Of a stretch of DNA of 64,000 nucleotides, positions 19,105-28,326 are shown piece after piece. The translations under genes and the position numbers were made by a program. A model generated the notes under the pieces. It saw only the letters and a program-made list of their open reading frames with translations. It was not told the DNA's origin and ran no database searches. Source of the DNA: Bradyrhizobium archetypum (GTDB taxonomy: Bacteria > Pseudomonadota > Alphaproteobacteria > Rhizobiales > Xanthobacteraceae); the NCBI RefSeq assembly GCF_013114835.1, contig NZ_JAAVLW010000010.1, positions 181,993 through 245,992 on the forward strand, written 5' to 3'. How positions within the stretch are numbered: the stretch's first letter is position 1; the number at the start of each line of letters is the position of its first letter.

Positions 19105-19389
19105 AGAAACGGATAGCAAAAAGTCAGTTGGAGAAATTGAATTCAGGCATCCAGAATGGCTATCGATCTTCACCGTGGCTCTGAGAAGATTTCTCAGGTG
19201 CAGGGGCGAGCATCAACCGAGGCGCATGCCCATTGCGGCCACCTTCGCCGGCGGCCACGCAAGCTGCACCGCGCCGGCTCAACGCGACAAGCGCCCCCCG
19301 CGTCGCAAGCACTTGCCTCCGATAAATCTCCGTATAGCTTTTCCAAACCTTTTTCGTATCACACGCCTATCTACGTACAATTGAACTAA
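19100..19389 (+). pseudogene. nodK/nodY-like gene, second copy, frameshifted
   Basis: Directly after the nod box, one frame gives MEETDSKKSVGEIEFRHPEW then LSIFTVA. Another continues as GSEKISQVQGRASTEAHAH and ends with SPYSFSKPFSYHTPIYV. The same two-part protein occurs in front of nodA (ADSKAVGRDKQKVQAYQECL, EKVSAAP, IEAHVH, SYSFSNCFYIGRLPA). It is therefore a paralogue of the first gene of the nod operon, broken by an indel near 19180. The family has no known function. Confidence 0.55.
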
Positions 19390-19424
19390 CTGTCGACGTC
19401 GCCTTTGCTTTGCGAGCAATCAGG

Positions 19425-19535
19425 AGCTGCCGATTGCAGGTGCCAAATGCTTCTGCGATCCGGCCAAATGGATCGAATTCCATAGCTCGCAGATCATGCG
19501 GAAGATGCAGGCGAAGTCCTCCTCATGTCACGATG
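19425..19535 (+). pseudogene. FixJ/NodW-type response regulator C-terminal remnant
   Basis: Contains HSSQIMRKMQAKSS, the end of the HTH domain of FixJ-family response regulators (VHRSQIMRKMQAKS). It matches the remnant between nodK and nodA on the minus strand near 32.0 kb at nucleotide level. Nothing functional remains. Confidence 0.5.
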
Positions 19536-19645
19536 CTGCGCACGCGGGCACATGTGGAACAGCACGGCTGCCGTTATTTCTTTCAAAGGGACAAAGGGAG
19601 GCTCGGGCGGCCGCTCGCGTCGTCCAAGCATAAGGGGGTGGAATC

Positions 19646-20608
19646 ATGAGCCGAGATGCCAACGATTTGCCTGCGGTCTGCTTTCTCCTCGGCCTTCCCC
19701 GGTCGGGGACGACGCTGCTGTCGCATTTGCTCCAGCAGCACCCAGATATTGTGGCGCCGCCTGAGCCCTGGTTGATGCTGGCACTTGAGGCATTTGGCCG
19801 GGTGGACCACCGTCACCCAGCGGGGGCATCACTGATTCAGGACGCCACCTCCGAGTTTTTGGGCCGAATCGATCGTACTATCGTCAGTCGCGCTTTTGCT
19901 GATGCGGCTTACGGCCAATATTTGGCAGCAGCGGGCAAGCGTATCTTCGTAGACAAGACGCCGCGTTATTGGATGGTCCTCGATTTCTTGGATTCTCTCT
20001 ATCCAGAAGCGCCACACATCCTTCTATTACGTAATCCCTACGCTGTTGCCGCTTCACTGAAATCGACGTGGGGCATCCCGCTGGTGCCAGAAAGCTGGCC
20101 GCCCGCCAGCCTATCTGATCTCTCCGATCTTGTGCTTAGCCTGCCTCCCGACATCACATCTTCTCTCGCCGATCTCGTTCTGGGCCTACCTGCGCTCGCC
20201 GCGCACCGAGGTCGGCGGCAGACGCAGGTGGTGCGGTACGAACATTTGGTGGCGTGCCCCGATGAGGAAATCCGGCGCGTCATCGCTGGGCTCGGTTACG
20301 ATCCAACGGGCATTGCATCGGCGACGATGCAGCAGCCGGAATATCTTCGCTCCAGTCGCTTCGGGGATCGAAAAATCTTCGAGAGAAAGGCAGTCGATGA
20401 CCGCTCAGTGTACACTTGGCAAACTGAACTGAGCATTCAACAGATGCAAGCAATAACGGATGCAATCGGCGATGAGCTTTTGATAGAGCTCGGTTATGAG
20501 CAGGAACTTCGGCACGTTCAGCAAGCCGGGATCGTGGATCAAGGCCGGGCCGTAACCGAACAATATCGTCAGATATTTCAAACCTGGTGGGATTTACGCC
20601 GCGCCTAG
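19646..20608 (+). CDS. PAPS-dependent sulfotransferase, probable Nod factor modification
   Basis: A 320-residue sulfotransferase. The 5'-phosphosulfate loop reads FLLGLPRSGTTLLSHLLQQH near residue 12 and the 3'-phosphate region ILLLRNPYAVAASLKSTWG near residue 125. It would move sulfate from PAPS to an acceptor in the cytoplasm. It sits 540 bases downstream of a nod box, between the nopM and nodZ genes, so a lipochito-oligosaccharide (for instance the fucose added by NodZ) is the likely acceptor; that is inference. Rhizobial nod sulfotransferases include NodH and NoeE; I cannot say which, if either, this is. Start: ATG after GGGGTGG. A coiled-coil-like stretch follows in another frame. Confidence 0.8.
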   Translation: MSRDANDLPAVCFLLGLPRSGTTLLSHLLQQHPDIVAPPEPWLMLALEAFGRVDHRHPAGASLIQDATSEFLGRIDRTIVSRAFADAAYGQYLAAAGKRIFVDKTPRYWMVLDFLDSLYPEAPHILLLRNPYAVAASLKSTWGIPLVPESWPPASLSDLSDLVLSLPPDITSSLADLVLGLPALAAHRGRRQTQVVRYEHLVACPDEEIRRVIAGLGYDPTGIASATMQQPEYLRSSRFGDRKIFERKAVDDRSVYTWQTELSIQQMQAITDAIGDELLIELGYEQELRHVQQAGIVDQGRAVTEQYRQIFQTWWDLRRA

Positions 20609-20727
20609 CGAGGAGCCCGTGCGGCATCTGGCGGAAACCGATGCGCCAAACAGGCAAGCTGAAGAGAACTCCTCCTCGGCTTTCGACCCTCCATAGTTCG
20701 GAACGGCAACGTCTAGCCGAGCCCAAC

Positions 20728-20931
20728 ATGGAGGAGAACTTACGCCTGGCGAATTCGATAGCGGCTCAGTTGGAACAGGCGCTCACGCTGTCGGAGACCG
20801 ATCGAGCTGCTGGATTGAATGCTATTCGTGATCGCGATGCGGCCATCGAGTCGTTGCGGGCGACAATCGTATGGGTTTATCCGCCGGGAAGATCAGCGGG
20901 CGCAAGGGATATTCAGCTACGACCGGTTTAG
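20728..20931 (+). pseudogene. Coiled-coil fragment after the sulfotransferase
   Basis: A frame from the ATG at 20728 reads MEENLRLANSIAAQLEQALT and later AIRDRDAAIESLRATIVW, a typical heptad-like segment. It is in a different frame from the sulfotransferase. It may be the displaced C-terminal part of a longer ancestral protein or a separate remnant. Confidence 0.3.
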
Positions 20932-20944
20932 AGCAGCGCGTTCC

Positions 20945-21260
20945 CCTTGCGGGCGATCCGCGAGCTAATTGAGGCAGCGCTGAAGGAGCTGTCGCGAGAC
21001 TTCCGGAGGCTTTACGCCGGGAAGCCGCTGGTCGATCCCGCCCGAGCGGCTCTTTGCGGGCTCTGCTGCTGGAAACGTTCTACACGTGCGATCTGAGCGG
21101 CAGTTGGTCGAGCAGCTCGACCACTATCTTTTTCCGCTAATTTGTCGGACTGTCGATCGATGATCCCCTGTGGGATGCCACCGTGTTCCACACGAACCGT
21201 GATCGGCTGCTCGATGGCGATAGTGCGACGACGTTCTTTGTCGCAGTTCTGAACCTTAAC
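20945..21260 (+). mobile_element. Transposase remnant (IS5/IS1182-like N-terminal part)
   Basis: In shifting frames the DNA reads IRELIEAALKELSRDF, then RLYAG, RSERQLVEQLD, LSIDDPLWDATVFHTNRDRL and FFVAVLN. This is the usual beginning of IS5/IS1182-like transposases, cut by several frameshifts and lacking the catalytic part. No terminal repeats were found. Confidence 0.6.
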
Positions 21261-21349
21261 GAAAGACAACATCCGACATCACGAACGGCGATGCTGCGCA
21301 AATGCGAAGGGCGCGCCGATATGATCGACGACGGTGCGGGTTGCAAGTT

Positions 21350-22336
21350 TCATAAAGCCAGGAGATGTTCGGAGGATTCATCAATCAAGATCAACCGACT
21401 AGGATCGTTCAAATCGAACTCAATAATGCGTGGCGCCAAGAGGCGGGCATAGCGCGTGAAGGCGCTAGTCGGTGGAAAGCGAATCACGGTATCGCATCGC
21501 CCGAGAAGATACATCTCGATGAGAGCGGAGATCCCGCCGTCGGCTCCCAGTGCCGCACTATGTAATGGCCCAGCCTGATCCGCCTGGAAGCGTTTTGGGA
21601 TCGTGAAAAGATCGGGAAACACACCAGACAACTTGTGAAGCACCTGCGCGCTGTCCGTACACAGTAATACCCTCACAGGTCCTCGATGAGATAGCGCTTT
21701 GGCTGTATCAATGGCAGTGCATACTTGCCGCAAGGCGAGCTCCGGATCCGCCCAGTAGGGCGTGTGCCCCATTATATCTTCGCCGTTGCCGTGCCGAACA
21801 TGAACCCCGATTATGCTGCGCCCTTCAAAGTGCTCTTGATATAGGGCGTCAATCCGAGCTTGAATTTCAGGCCTCGGTTTGATGCTCCGAAATATCTGTC
21901 GTTCGGCATCCTGATCGCAACGCCACATCAAACAAGCATCGCACACCACGGTGTTGGCTTCACTATCATATTCGGCTTGGAAAAGCTCACTCAGCTCGTC
22001 ACGTTCTCGGAAAATCTGTTCATCTGGGCGGTAAACGCAGTCGATCGATGGCTGATTCCACCATGACGGGAAGAAAGGCCCCGGGAATGAGAGCTGGTTG
22101 ATCTTGTCATCGCAGATAACCCGTACGCCAGCGATGTCTTGAATTGGCTCGAAGAACACCGGAAAGGCGTTCGTGAAGGGTTGATCAAGATAACAGGAAC
22201 CACGCCAATCAATGGCTAGAGTACGCCCCGTCCGCTGCGCATAGCGCCAGGCTGACGCCAGTGACCACAGGCAATCACCGAAACCAGTACGTCGTCGCGA
22301 AACAACGAACCGGTCGTTCATCGAGCCAACAAGCAT
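21350..22336 (-). CDS. nodZ: NodZ, alpha-1,6-fucosyltransferase
   Basis: A 328-residue GT23 enzyme that adds L-fucose from GDP-fucose to O6 of the reducing-end GlcNAc of Nod factors. The GDP-fucose-binding motif is IIGVHVRHGNGED, and the C-terminal motif reads TVIRFPPTSAFTRYA. Length equals typical NodZ. I keep the ATG at 22336 because GAGGA precedes it by about eight bases; the ATG at 22321 has no ribosome site. It is the last gene of the nod cluster, 400 bases after nolO. I see no nod box directly upstream. Confidence 0.93.
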   Translation of the reverse strand: MLVGSMNDRFVVSRRRTGFGDCLWSLASAWRYAQRTGRTLAIDWRGSCYLDQPFTNAFPVFFEPIQDIAGVRVICDDKINQLSFPGPFFPSWWNQPSIDCVYRPDEQIFRERDELSELFQAEYDSEANTVVCDACLMWRCDQDAERQIFRSIKPRPEIQARIDALYQEHFEGRSIIGVHVRHGNGEDIMGHTPYWADPELALRQVCTAIDTAKALSHRGPVRVLLCTDSAQVLHKLSGVFPDLFTIPKRFQADQAGPLHSAALGADGGISALIEMYLLGRCDTVIRFPPTSAFTRYARLLAPRIIEFDLNDPSRLILIDESSEHLLAL

Positions 22337-22733
22337 TTGTGTTCCTCGTTAAGGGAATACCGCCCGAGATAAGGACGCTACGGAAACTCTACGTATGGCC
22401 TCGCACGATGCTGTCGTCAGCGATCGTGATGTTAGCCAATTTGGCTGGTAGAACTTCATATGCCACTGCCATGGAGGAGCCGCGCGAAAATGTTGCCGCC
22501 GACATGCTTGATTTCAGCCCTATTCCCCTTATTGCAACAGCTCTTCGAAGCACTTTCCGGCATGTACCATGTCGAACAGAATCTCTGCTGCTGGTGGCGC
22601 TTGCCGTCCTGAGCTGCTGCTGTGGCGCAGCGCCCAGACTACAAGCATGAGCCCAGCTACCGGATATGCCGCACTCAGGGGCCCAGCTGCGCCCCGCATT
22701 TGGAGACATGCACACGGCCATATTCATGTCCCG
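22337..22733. other. nolO-nodZ intergenic, no gene supported
   Basis: Overlapping frames on both strands (22389-22727 minus, 22261-22650 plus) lack motifs. No nod box or terminator is evident. Confidence 0.45.
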
Positions 22734-24779
22734 TTATGCTTTCTCCAGCATTTGATCACAGTCTTGATGCGCGCGAGCAGCATGTGAAGGATGCAGCCGA
22801 ATGCGGCGCTGCTCCCATAATCCCCGCAGTTCCTTCACGAGAGCTTCACGCCTAGCCCGATCGAAAGTAATTGTATCCAGGAGATCCCCAAGCACGGCTT
22901 CGCCCTCGATCTGCATCAGTAGATCGAACGCATCCTGTGAAATACGCACACTGTCGCCGCTGGAGTGGCCGGTGCGGATTTCGCACACAGTCTCCTGGCG
23001 ATCTGGCCCTGTGTAAGCGCGGACTCGATAGAGGCGTGCATAAGGTGGCAATGAAACCGCGAGCGCAGTCCAATCCTCCAACGTCGCCGCGCGCTTTTTG
23101 ACGAGGAACGGCCCGACCACAAGTCCATCCAACTCTGTCGTCAGAAATGTGGTAATCGCATCTGCAACCGAATCCACGATCGGCTCGGCATTGTTGTTAA
23201 AGGACGTATTGAGCAGAACTGGGATGCCCGTCCGCTTCTTGAACGAATTAATAACCTCCCAGTAGGCGGGATTTGTCTTGCGCGATACTGTTTGCAGTCG
23301 CGCAGTGCCGTCGACGTGCGTTATAGCACCGAGCACGCTTTGCTTGGAGTCGCGCACGCGAACTACAAAGTTCATAAAGGGAAATTCGCGCGTACCGTCG
23401 GCGAGGTCGAAAAATTCGCTCGCATCTTCCTCCAGCACTGATGGCGCGAACGGTCGATAGCCTTCGCGCTTCTTTACCATCGCGTTGATCCGGTCCTTGT
23501 TTGCGGCAGGCCGAGGATCGGCAAGAATGCTGCGATTGCCAAGCGCTCGTGGCCCGAACTCCGAACGACCCTGCACCCACCCGATCACGGCGCCATTAGC
23601 CATCCAGTCGGCTGCGCAACTTGCCACGTCGTCACTGCGTTCGACGTCAAGGTGTCCACCCCATGCATCCAGTTCCTGCTGCACGGCGCGCTCGCTCCCG
23701 AGATCAGGACCCCAGTAGACCTCCTGCAGCCGCTCACGTGGCGCCGGCCGGCCCAGCTCGTTAGACATCATTAGTGCAGCGCCCAATGCGCAGCCAGCGT
23801 CATGCGCCGCGGGTTGCACGAAGATGTCTTCGAAAAGCCCTGAATACAGCAGCTTACCGTTCATGGTGCAATTGTGGGCTACCCCTCCAGCCAGGCACAA
23901 CCGCTTCATACCGGTAGCCTCGCGATGATGCCGGAGAATGTGAAACACGATCCGTTCCAAGGCTTCCTGCAATGAAGCACTCACATCTCGATGCTGCTGC
24001 GTGAATGGCATTCCCTTTCGCCGGACCTGGATGCTCCGGCGCAGCGTCGGACCGATTCGGTCGAGATAGACGCGGTAGCCACCGCTATCTAAAAGTTCGT
24101 AGAACTGCTCGAAGAGCTCACGATGGGGAGCCGGATCCCCGTAAGGGGCAAGCCCCATGACCTTGTATTCATCGAATAAGCCGTAGCCCAGACACCGGAT
24201 CGTCTCGAGATAAAATAGCCCTAGGGAATTATTCTCCGGGAAGCTCACGAGTTGGGTCACCTCGGTTCCAGACCCCACAGCTAAGAGGCCGGAGAGAAAA
24301 TCACCACCGCCATCGATCGCGAGAATTAGACTCTGCTCGAAGCCAGACATCGCAAAGGCGCTTACGCCGTGCGCCTGATGGTGACTTACGAAAGAGACAC
24401 GCGACGGATCGACCTCGGTACCAAATTCCTGCGCTAGTAAGCTACGCATCAACAGTTTGGCATCCAAAGGAATGGAGACGTCCGGCCGGGACCCGAACAG
24501 GCCTTCGAGCATAGCGTTGCAATAGGCCTCGGTCGCGTAGAACGCGATATGATCGATGTCGCTGAGCTGAACCCCTGCGGCTGCAAGGCAGTACTGAATC
24601 GAACGGCTTGGAAACTTGTTGGAGTGCTTGATCCGATTGAGGCGCTCCTCTTCGACGGCCGCTATCACACGTCCGTCCCGGACGAGCACCGCAGCGCCAT
24701 CGTGCAGAAATGTGTTTGAAAGCTCACGTGTATTTTCATAGACTTTGTCTAGCCCGCCGCTCACTCCTAGACACAACAT
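22734..24779 (-). CDS. nolO: NolO, Nod factor carbamoyltransferase
   Basis: A 681-residue NodU/CmcH-type O-carbamoyltransferase. The N-terminal actin-like domain contains HDGAAVLVRDGRVIAAVEEE, the histidine ligands SHHQAHGVSAF and the ATP-binding LAIDGGGD and LAGGVAHNCTMNGK. The C-terminal YrdC-like domain has GRSEFGPRALGNRSI and VLLNTSFN. NolO carbamoylates the non-reducing end (O3/O4) of Nod factors using carbamoyl phosphate and ATP. The start is the ATG at 24779: GGAG lies six bases upstream and MLCLGVSGGLDK is the family start. It follows nodJ by 94 bases. nolM and nolN, which lie between nodJ and nolO in B. japonicum, are absent. Confidence 0.92.
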   Translation of the reverse strand: MLCLGVSGGLDKVYENTRELSNTFLHDGAAVLVRDGRVIAAVEEERLNRIKHSNKFPSRSIQYCLAAAGVQLSDIDHIAFYATEAYCNAMLEGLFGSRPDVSIPLDAKLLMRSLLAQEFGTEVDPSRVSFVSHHQAHGVSAFAMSGFEQSLILAIDGGGDFLSGLLAVGSGTEVTQLVSFPENNSLGLFYLETIRCLGYGLFDEYKVMGLAPYGDPAPHRELFEQFYELLDSGGYRVYLDRIGPTLRRSIQVRRKGMPFTQQHRDVSASLQEALERIVFHILRHHREATGMKRLCLAGGVAHNCTMNGKLLYSGLFEDIFVQPAAHDAGCALGAALMMSNELGRPAPRERLQEVYWGPDLGSERAVQQELDAWGGHLDVERSDDVASCAADWMANGAVIGWVQGRSEFGPRALGNRSILADPRPAANKDRINAMVKKREGYRPFAPSVLEEDASEFFDLADGTREFPFMNFVVRVRDSKQSVLGAITHVDGTARLQTVSRKTNPAYWEVINSFKKRTGIPVLLNTSFNNNAEPIVDSVADAITTFLTTELDGLVVGPFLVKKRAATLEDWTALAVSLPPYARLYRVRAYTGPDRQETVCEIRTGHSSGDSVRISQDAFDLLMQIEGEAVLGDLLDTITFDRARREALVKELRGLWEQRRIRLHPSHAARAHQDCDQMLEKA

Positions 24780-24873
24780 CTCATTCTCCATTTATCGTAA
24801 CACGAAGCCCAATTGACCTGCCGAATTCGCGGTACTGCATCGTGTCTCGCCATCGCTTCTGCGGAATGTCGGG

Positions 24874-25662
24874 TTAACGCATCAGCCGCCGGCGAAACAG
24901 CGCGATCGAGAGGAAGAACGGCAGCACCGCGTACATGCACAGTGCACCGATATGCAGGCCGATGCCGCCGGTCGGGAGCCCAAGCATCACTGGGCGGATG
25001 AGGTCGACCGAATGTGCCAGCGGCAATAAGCCCGCCACGCGCTGAAATGCGCTGGGCATCTGGCTCACCGGAAAGACTGCGCCGCACAGGAACACCATGG
25101 GTGTGACGACCAGCGTCTGGTAAAACACGAAATAATCGTAGCTGGGCGCAAGGGATACGACGACCATCGCTAGACTCGCGAAGACGAAGCCAGTGATTGC
25201 GATTGCTGGTATCGAATAGATGATGGATGCCCACGCTGCGTAGCCCAGGGTCACGGCAACCACTGCTATTGCCGTTCCTGCCAGAACGGCTTTGGTGGCT
25301 GCCCAGGCCAATTCACCGAGAACGATGTCGCCGAGCGTGAGCTGTGTGCACAAGATTGCTTCCCAAGTGCGCTGAGCACGCATGCGGGCGAACGCCGCAT
25401 ACATTGTTTCGAAGGTGGCGGCGGTCATGGCGCTAGTCGCGACCATCCCACCAGCCAGAAACGCGATGTATGAGGTGCCGTCAATGAGCCCCACAATTAT
25501 TCCAAGGCCAAAGCCGAGGCCAAACAGATTAGTCATGGGATCGGCGAGATTCCCGAGAACCGATGCAAGCGCGACTTTCCTCCACGCCAGAAAATTCCGA
25601 CGCCATACAGCGACCCAGTTGTACGCGTTGGCGGGCATGACGGCAGCGTAACCTTCACGCAT
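24874..25662 (-). CDS. nodJ: NodJ, ABC-2 permease for Nod factor export
   Basis: A 262-residue membrane protein of the ABC-2 family with about six transmembrane helices (for example LFGLGFGLGIIVGLIDG, TLVVTPMVFLCGAVFPVSQM). With the ATPase NodI it exports lipochito-oligosaccharides through the inner membrane. It begins three bases after the nodI stop; GGAGAG in the end of nodI serves as ribosome site, so the two are coupled. Full length. Confidence 0.94.
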   Translation of the reverse strand: MREGYAAVMPANAYNWVAVWRRNFLAWRKVALASVLGNLADPMTNLFGLGFGLGIIVGLIDGTSYIAFLAGGMVATSAMTAATFETMYAAFARMRAQRTWEAILCTQLTLGDIVLGELAWAATKAVLAGTAIAVVAVTLGYAAWASIIYSIPAIAITGFVFASLAMVVVSLAPSYDYFVFYQTLVVTPMVFLCGAVFPVSQMPSAFQRVAGLLPLAHSVDLIRPVMLGLPTGGIGLHIGALCMYAVLPFFLSIALFRRRLMR

Positions 25663-25665
25663 CGT

Positions 25666-26580
25666 TCATCTCTCCATTTCCCGCCCGGTCAGCCGTAAAA
25701 AGACATCCTCGAGATTCGCAGGACGCTGCAGAAGGCGTAGACCTACGCGCCCGCGCAGCTGCACGAGTACCTGCTCGGGATCTGGCGCATAGCAAAAAAG
25801 CGTCTCGCCGCTCACTTCAATATGCCGCGCATACGGCCGGATCAGAGAAGATAGCTCGTGCGGATTGCCGCCATAGATCTCGATCACTTGACAGCCGATC
25901 TGCTCATCGATCAACGCGCGAGGCTCGCCTTCTGCGATCTTGCGTCCTGCCTCAAGCACACACAGCCGATCGCACAACCGCTCGGCCTCTTCCATGAAGT
26001 GGGTGGTCAAAAGAATGGTCTTGCCTCGCGCCAGCAGCAATCGCAGGCGTTCCCAGATTAGGTGGCGCGCGTGCGGATCTAGACCGGTGGTAGGCTCGTC
26101 CATCACCAGCAAATGGGGGTCGTTGATCAGCGCACGCGCCAGCGTCAGCCGCCGCTTCATGCCGCCGGATAGTTCGGCGACGCGAGCATCCGCCTTGCTC
26201 TCCAGGCGAGCGAACTCGAGCAGTGCTGGCACAACTGCTTCGACCTCGCGGGCGCTCATGTTGAAGTAGCGCCCAAATACCAGCAGGTTCTCGCGGACGG
26301 TGAATTCCAGTTCGAGGTTGTCGAACTGCGGCACCACGCCGATGCGCGCACGTGCCAGGCGAGCACGCGCCGGTACGGGCTCGCCGAGCACGGTCATCTT
26401 GCCGGTGTCTGGCGCTACCATGCCGAGAACCATACGTGCAATCGTGCTTTTGCCCGCCCCGTTTGGTCCGAGGAGGCCAAAGCACTCTCCCGATGCGACA
26501 GCAAAGGACAGCCCGTCGACGACGATTTTGTCGCCATATGACTTCCTTACGCAGCTAAGGTCGATTGCTACGGTGGACAT
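25666..26580 (-). CDS. nodI: NodI, ABC transporter ATPase for Nod factor export
   Basis: A 304-residue ATPase. Walker A GLLGPNGAGKST, signature LSGGMKRRLTLA, Walker B LLVMDEPTTGLD and switch histidine TTHFMEEAERL are all intact. It powers export of Nod factors with NodJ. It lies nine bases after the nodU stop in the nod operon. Confidence 0.95.
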   Translation of the reverse strand: MSTVAIDLSCVRKSYGDKIVVDGLSFAVASGECFGLLGPNGAGKSTIARMVLGMVAPDTGKMTVLGEPVPARARLARARIGVVPQFDNLELEFTVRENLLVFGRYFNMSAREVEAVVPALLEFARLESKADARVAELSGGMKRRLTLARALINDPHLLVMDEPTTGLDPHARHLIWERLRLLLARGKTILLTTHFMEEAERLCDRLCVLEAGRKIAEGEPRALIDEQIGCQVIEIYGGNPHELSSLIRPYARHIEVSGETLFCYAPDPEQVLVQLRGRVGLRLLQRPANLEDVFLRLTGREMER

Positions 26581-26589
26581 ATGTTGATC

Positions 26590-28299
26590 TTAGACTGAAA
26601 GGAGGCGTTCGGCCGGCGATCGTTCACTTACGACCGTTTTGGTCCATAGCAGGCCGTCGCACCATACGTGTTCAACGCGTCCCCACTGGCAGGCTGCTGC
26701 GGCATCCGGAAAAAATCCACGTCCATGGTGGTTGGCACTTGTATTGCAAAGCAGCGGAATGCCCGTGAGCTCTTCATATTCGACGAGGAGCTCCGCGATT
26801 TTGTGCGGAGAGGTTCTGGGAACGGTCTGCAGTCGCGCAGATCCGTCGAGATGCATAATAGCGGGGACTTTGTTCCACCATTCTGCCCGTGTCTGGTGAT
26901 CGAAAAGCATGTAAGGATCCGGCGTTCCGGGGCTGAAAATCTCCGGCGCACGATCCTCCAGGCATATCGGCGCGACTGGCCGAAAGAGTTCGCGGAGCTT
27001 GATGTCGTTGAGATGATCCTTCATTGCCGGCGAAGTCGCGGCTGCCAGAATGCTTCTGCCACCCAATGCTCGTGGTCCTAGCTCCGCGCGACCGGCGAGG
27101 AAAACCACTGGCTTGTTGCTCGCAAGGATGGTCGCAAGTTCACGCATACTGCATGGCGCAGCGTTCCATTCGGACGACACATCGCTGGGTCTCAGTGCCG
27201 GGCCACTGTAGACCGACCATTGCAGCGGCACGAATCCGTTATCCGCCGCCATTGCGGAGCAAGCGGCACCGATTGCCGAGCCGCTATCATTCGGAAAGGG
27301 CGGCACCCAGACATCATCGAACAGGCCGGTCGCACGTAGTGCACTGTTCCATTTGATATTGAGACCGCAGCCTCCGGCTATGCACAAATTGCGCGGCCCC
27401 GGAAAACACGAATGCCGCTTCAAAGCAATCGCCATTTGGCGGATAAGGAGACGCTCGAGGAAACAATGAAACGATGCAAGTACATCTTCGGGCAGCTTAT
27501 CTTTCAATCGGAGCTCGCTCGCGTCGAAGAAGTCGTGCATAGCCTCAAGTGAGGCCTCCTCGCTATTGACCTCCGCACGATGATGACGAGCATGCTCCGT
27601 GTCGCCCGCAAAGCGCTCCTCGTAGAGCTCCTGAAATACCGCCACGATGCCTTCATCAACAGAACCGAGTGCGATATAGGCCATCAGCTTGCCCGCAACA
27701 CCAAGGTCCCAGCTAGTACGGCTCGCCTGCCTATAAGGTCCGAAGTGATGGCCCGCGACAGCATAAGCATGGCCTATGATCGGAAACAGGCATTCGATGA
27801 AGCGCGCGCCGCGGGGTTCTACGTAGTAGAGACGTGGAAAGATGCAGCCGTCCCATACCAGGCAGAAGGCGGGTTGTCCGGCTTTAGCAAAAGGGCTTGT
27901 GCAGTATGCGGAGGCCACATGGCCTGTCACGTGCGGATAGCTTTTATAGGGAAAGACCTGGCCGTCGAGCATCAGGTTAAAGCCGTCGCGCGAAGTGAGA
28001 AGGCCGTGGGGATTCCGTTCAAAATACGGCGCCCCTTTGAGAGTGATAGGTGCGCCCCCGCTGAGGACCTGGAATTGCGACTCGACCTGCCCGTCCCAGC
28101 CGTCGATGACGAACTGATCGACGTCCTGCGGATCCAGACCATGCTCCGCCAAAGCGACAACAACTGCGTCAAGATTGTCGATGGTTTGATACCGCGGATT
28201 ATTGCCCCGTTTCTCCTGCTCGATGCAAAAGACAAGCCGTCCGTCCTCCACCAGAGCAATCGCCCCGTCATGCGTCAGCTTGATGCCGCAGATGCGCAT
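26590..28299 (-). CDS. nodU: NodU, Nod factor 6-O-carbamoyltransferase
   Basis: A 569-residue carbamoyltransferase related to nolO. The N-terminus MRICGIKLTHDGAIALVEDG, the motif IAGGCGLNIKWN and the GRAELGPRALGGRSI segment are intact. NodU places a carbamoyl group on O6 of the non-reducing glucosamine. Its presence with nolO predicts doubly carbamoylated Nod factors. Usual length, in operon order behind nodS with a 27-base gap. Confidence 0.94.
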   Translation of the reverse strand: MRICGIKLTHDGAIALVEDGRLVFCIEQEKRGNNPRYQTIDNLDAVVVALAEHGLDPQDVDQFVIDGWDGQVESQFQVLSGGAPITLKGAPYFERNPHGLLTSRDGFNLMLDGQVFPYKSYPHVTGHVASAYCTSPFAKAGQPAFCLVWDGCIFPRLYYVEPRGARFIECLFPIIGHAYAVAGHHFGPYRQASRTSWDLGVAGKLMAYIALGSVDEGIVAVFQELYEERFAGDTEHARHHRAEVNSEEASLEAMHDFFDASELRLKDKLPEDVLASFHCFLERLLIRQMAIALKRHSCFPGPRNLCIAGGCGLNIKWNSALRATGLFDDVWVPPFPNDSGSAIGAACSAMAADNGFVPLQWSVYSGPALRPSDVSSEWNAAPCSMRELATILASNKPVVFLAGRAELGPRALGGRSILAAATSPAMKDHLNDIKLRELFRPVAPICLEDRAPEIFSPGTPDPYMLFDHQTRAEWWNKVPAIMHLDGSARLQTVPRTSPHKIAELLVEYEELTGIPLLCNTSANHHGRGFFPDAAAACQWGRVEHVWCDGLLWTKTVVSERSPAERLLSV

Positions 28300-28326
28300 A
28301 GTGTCTCCTCAGTAAATGGATTTAAT

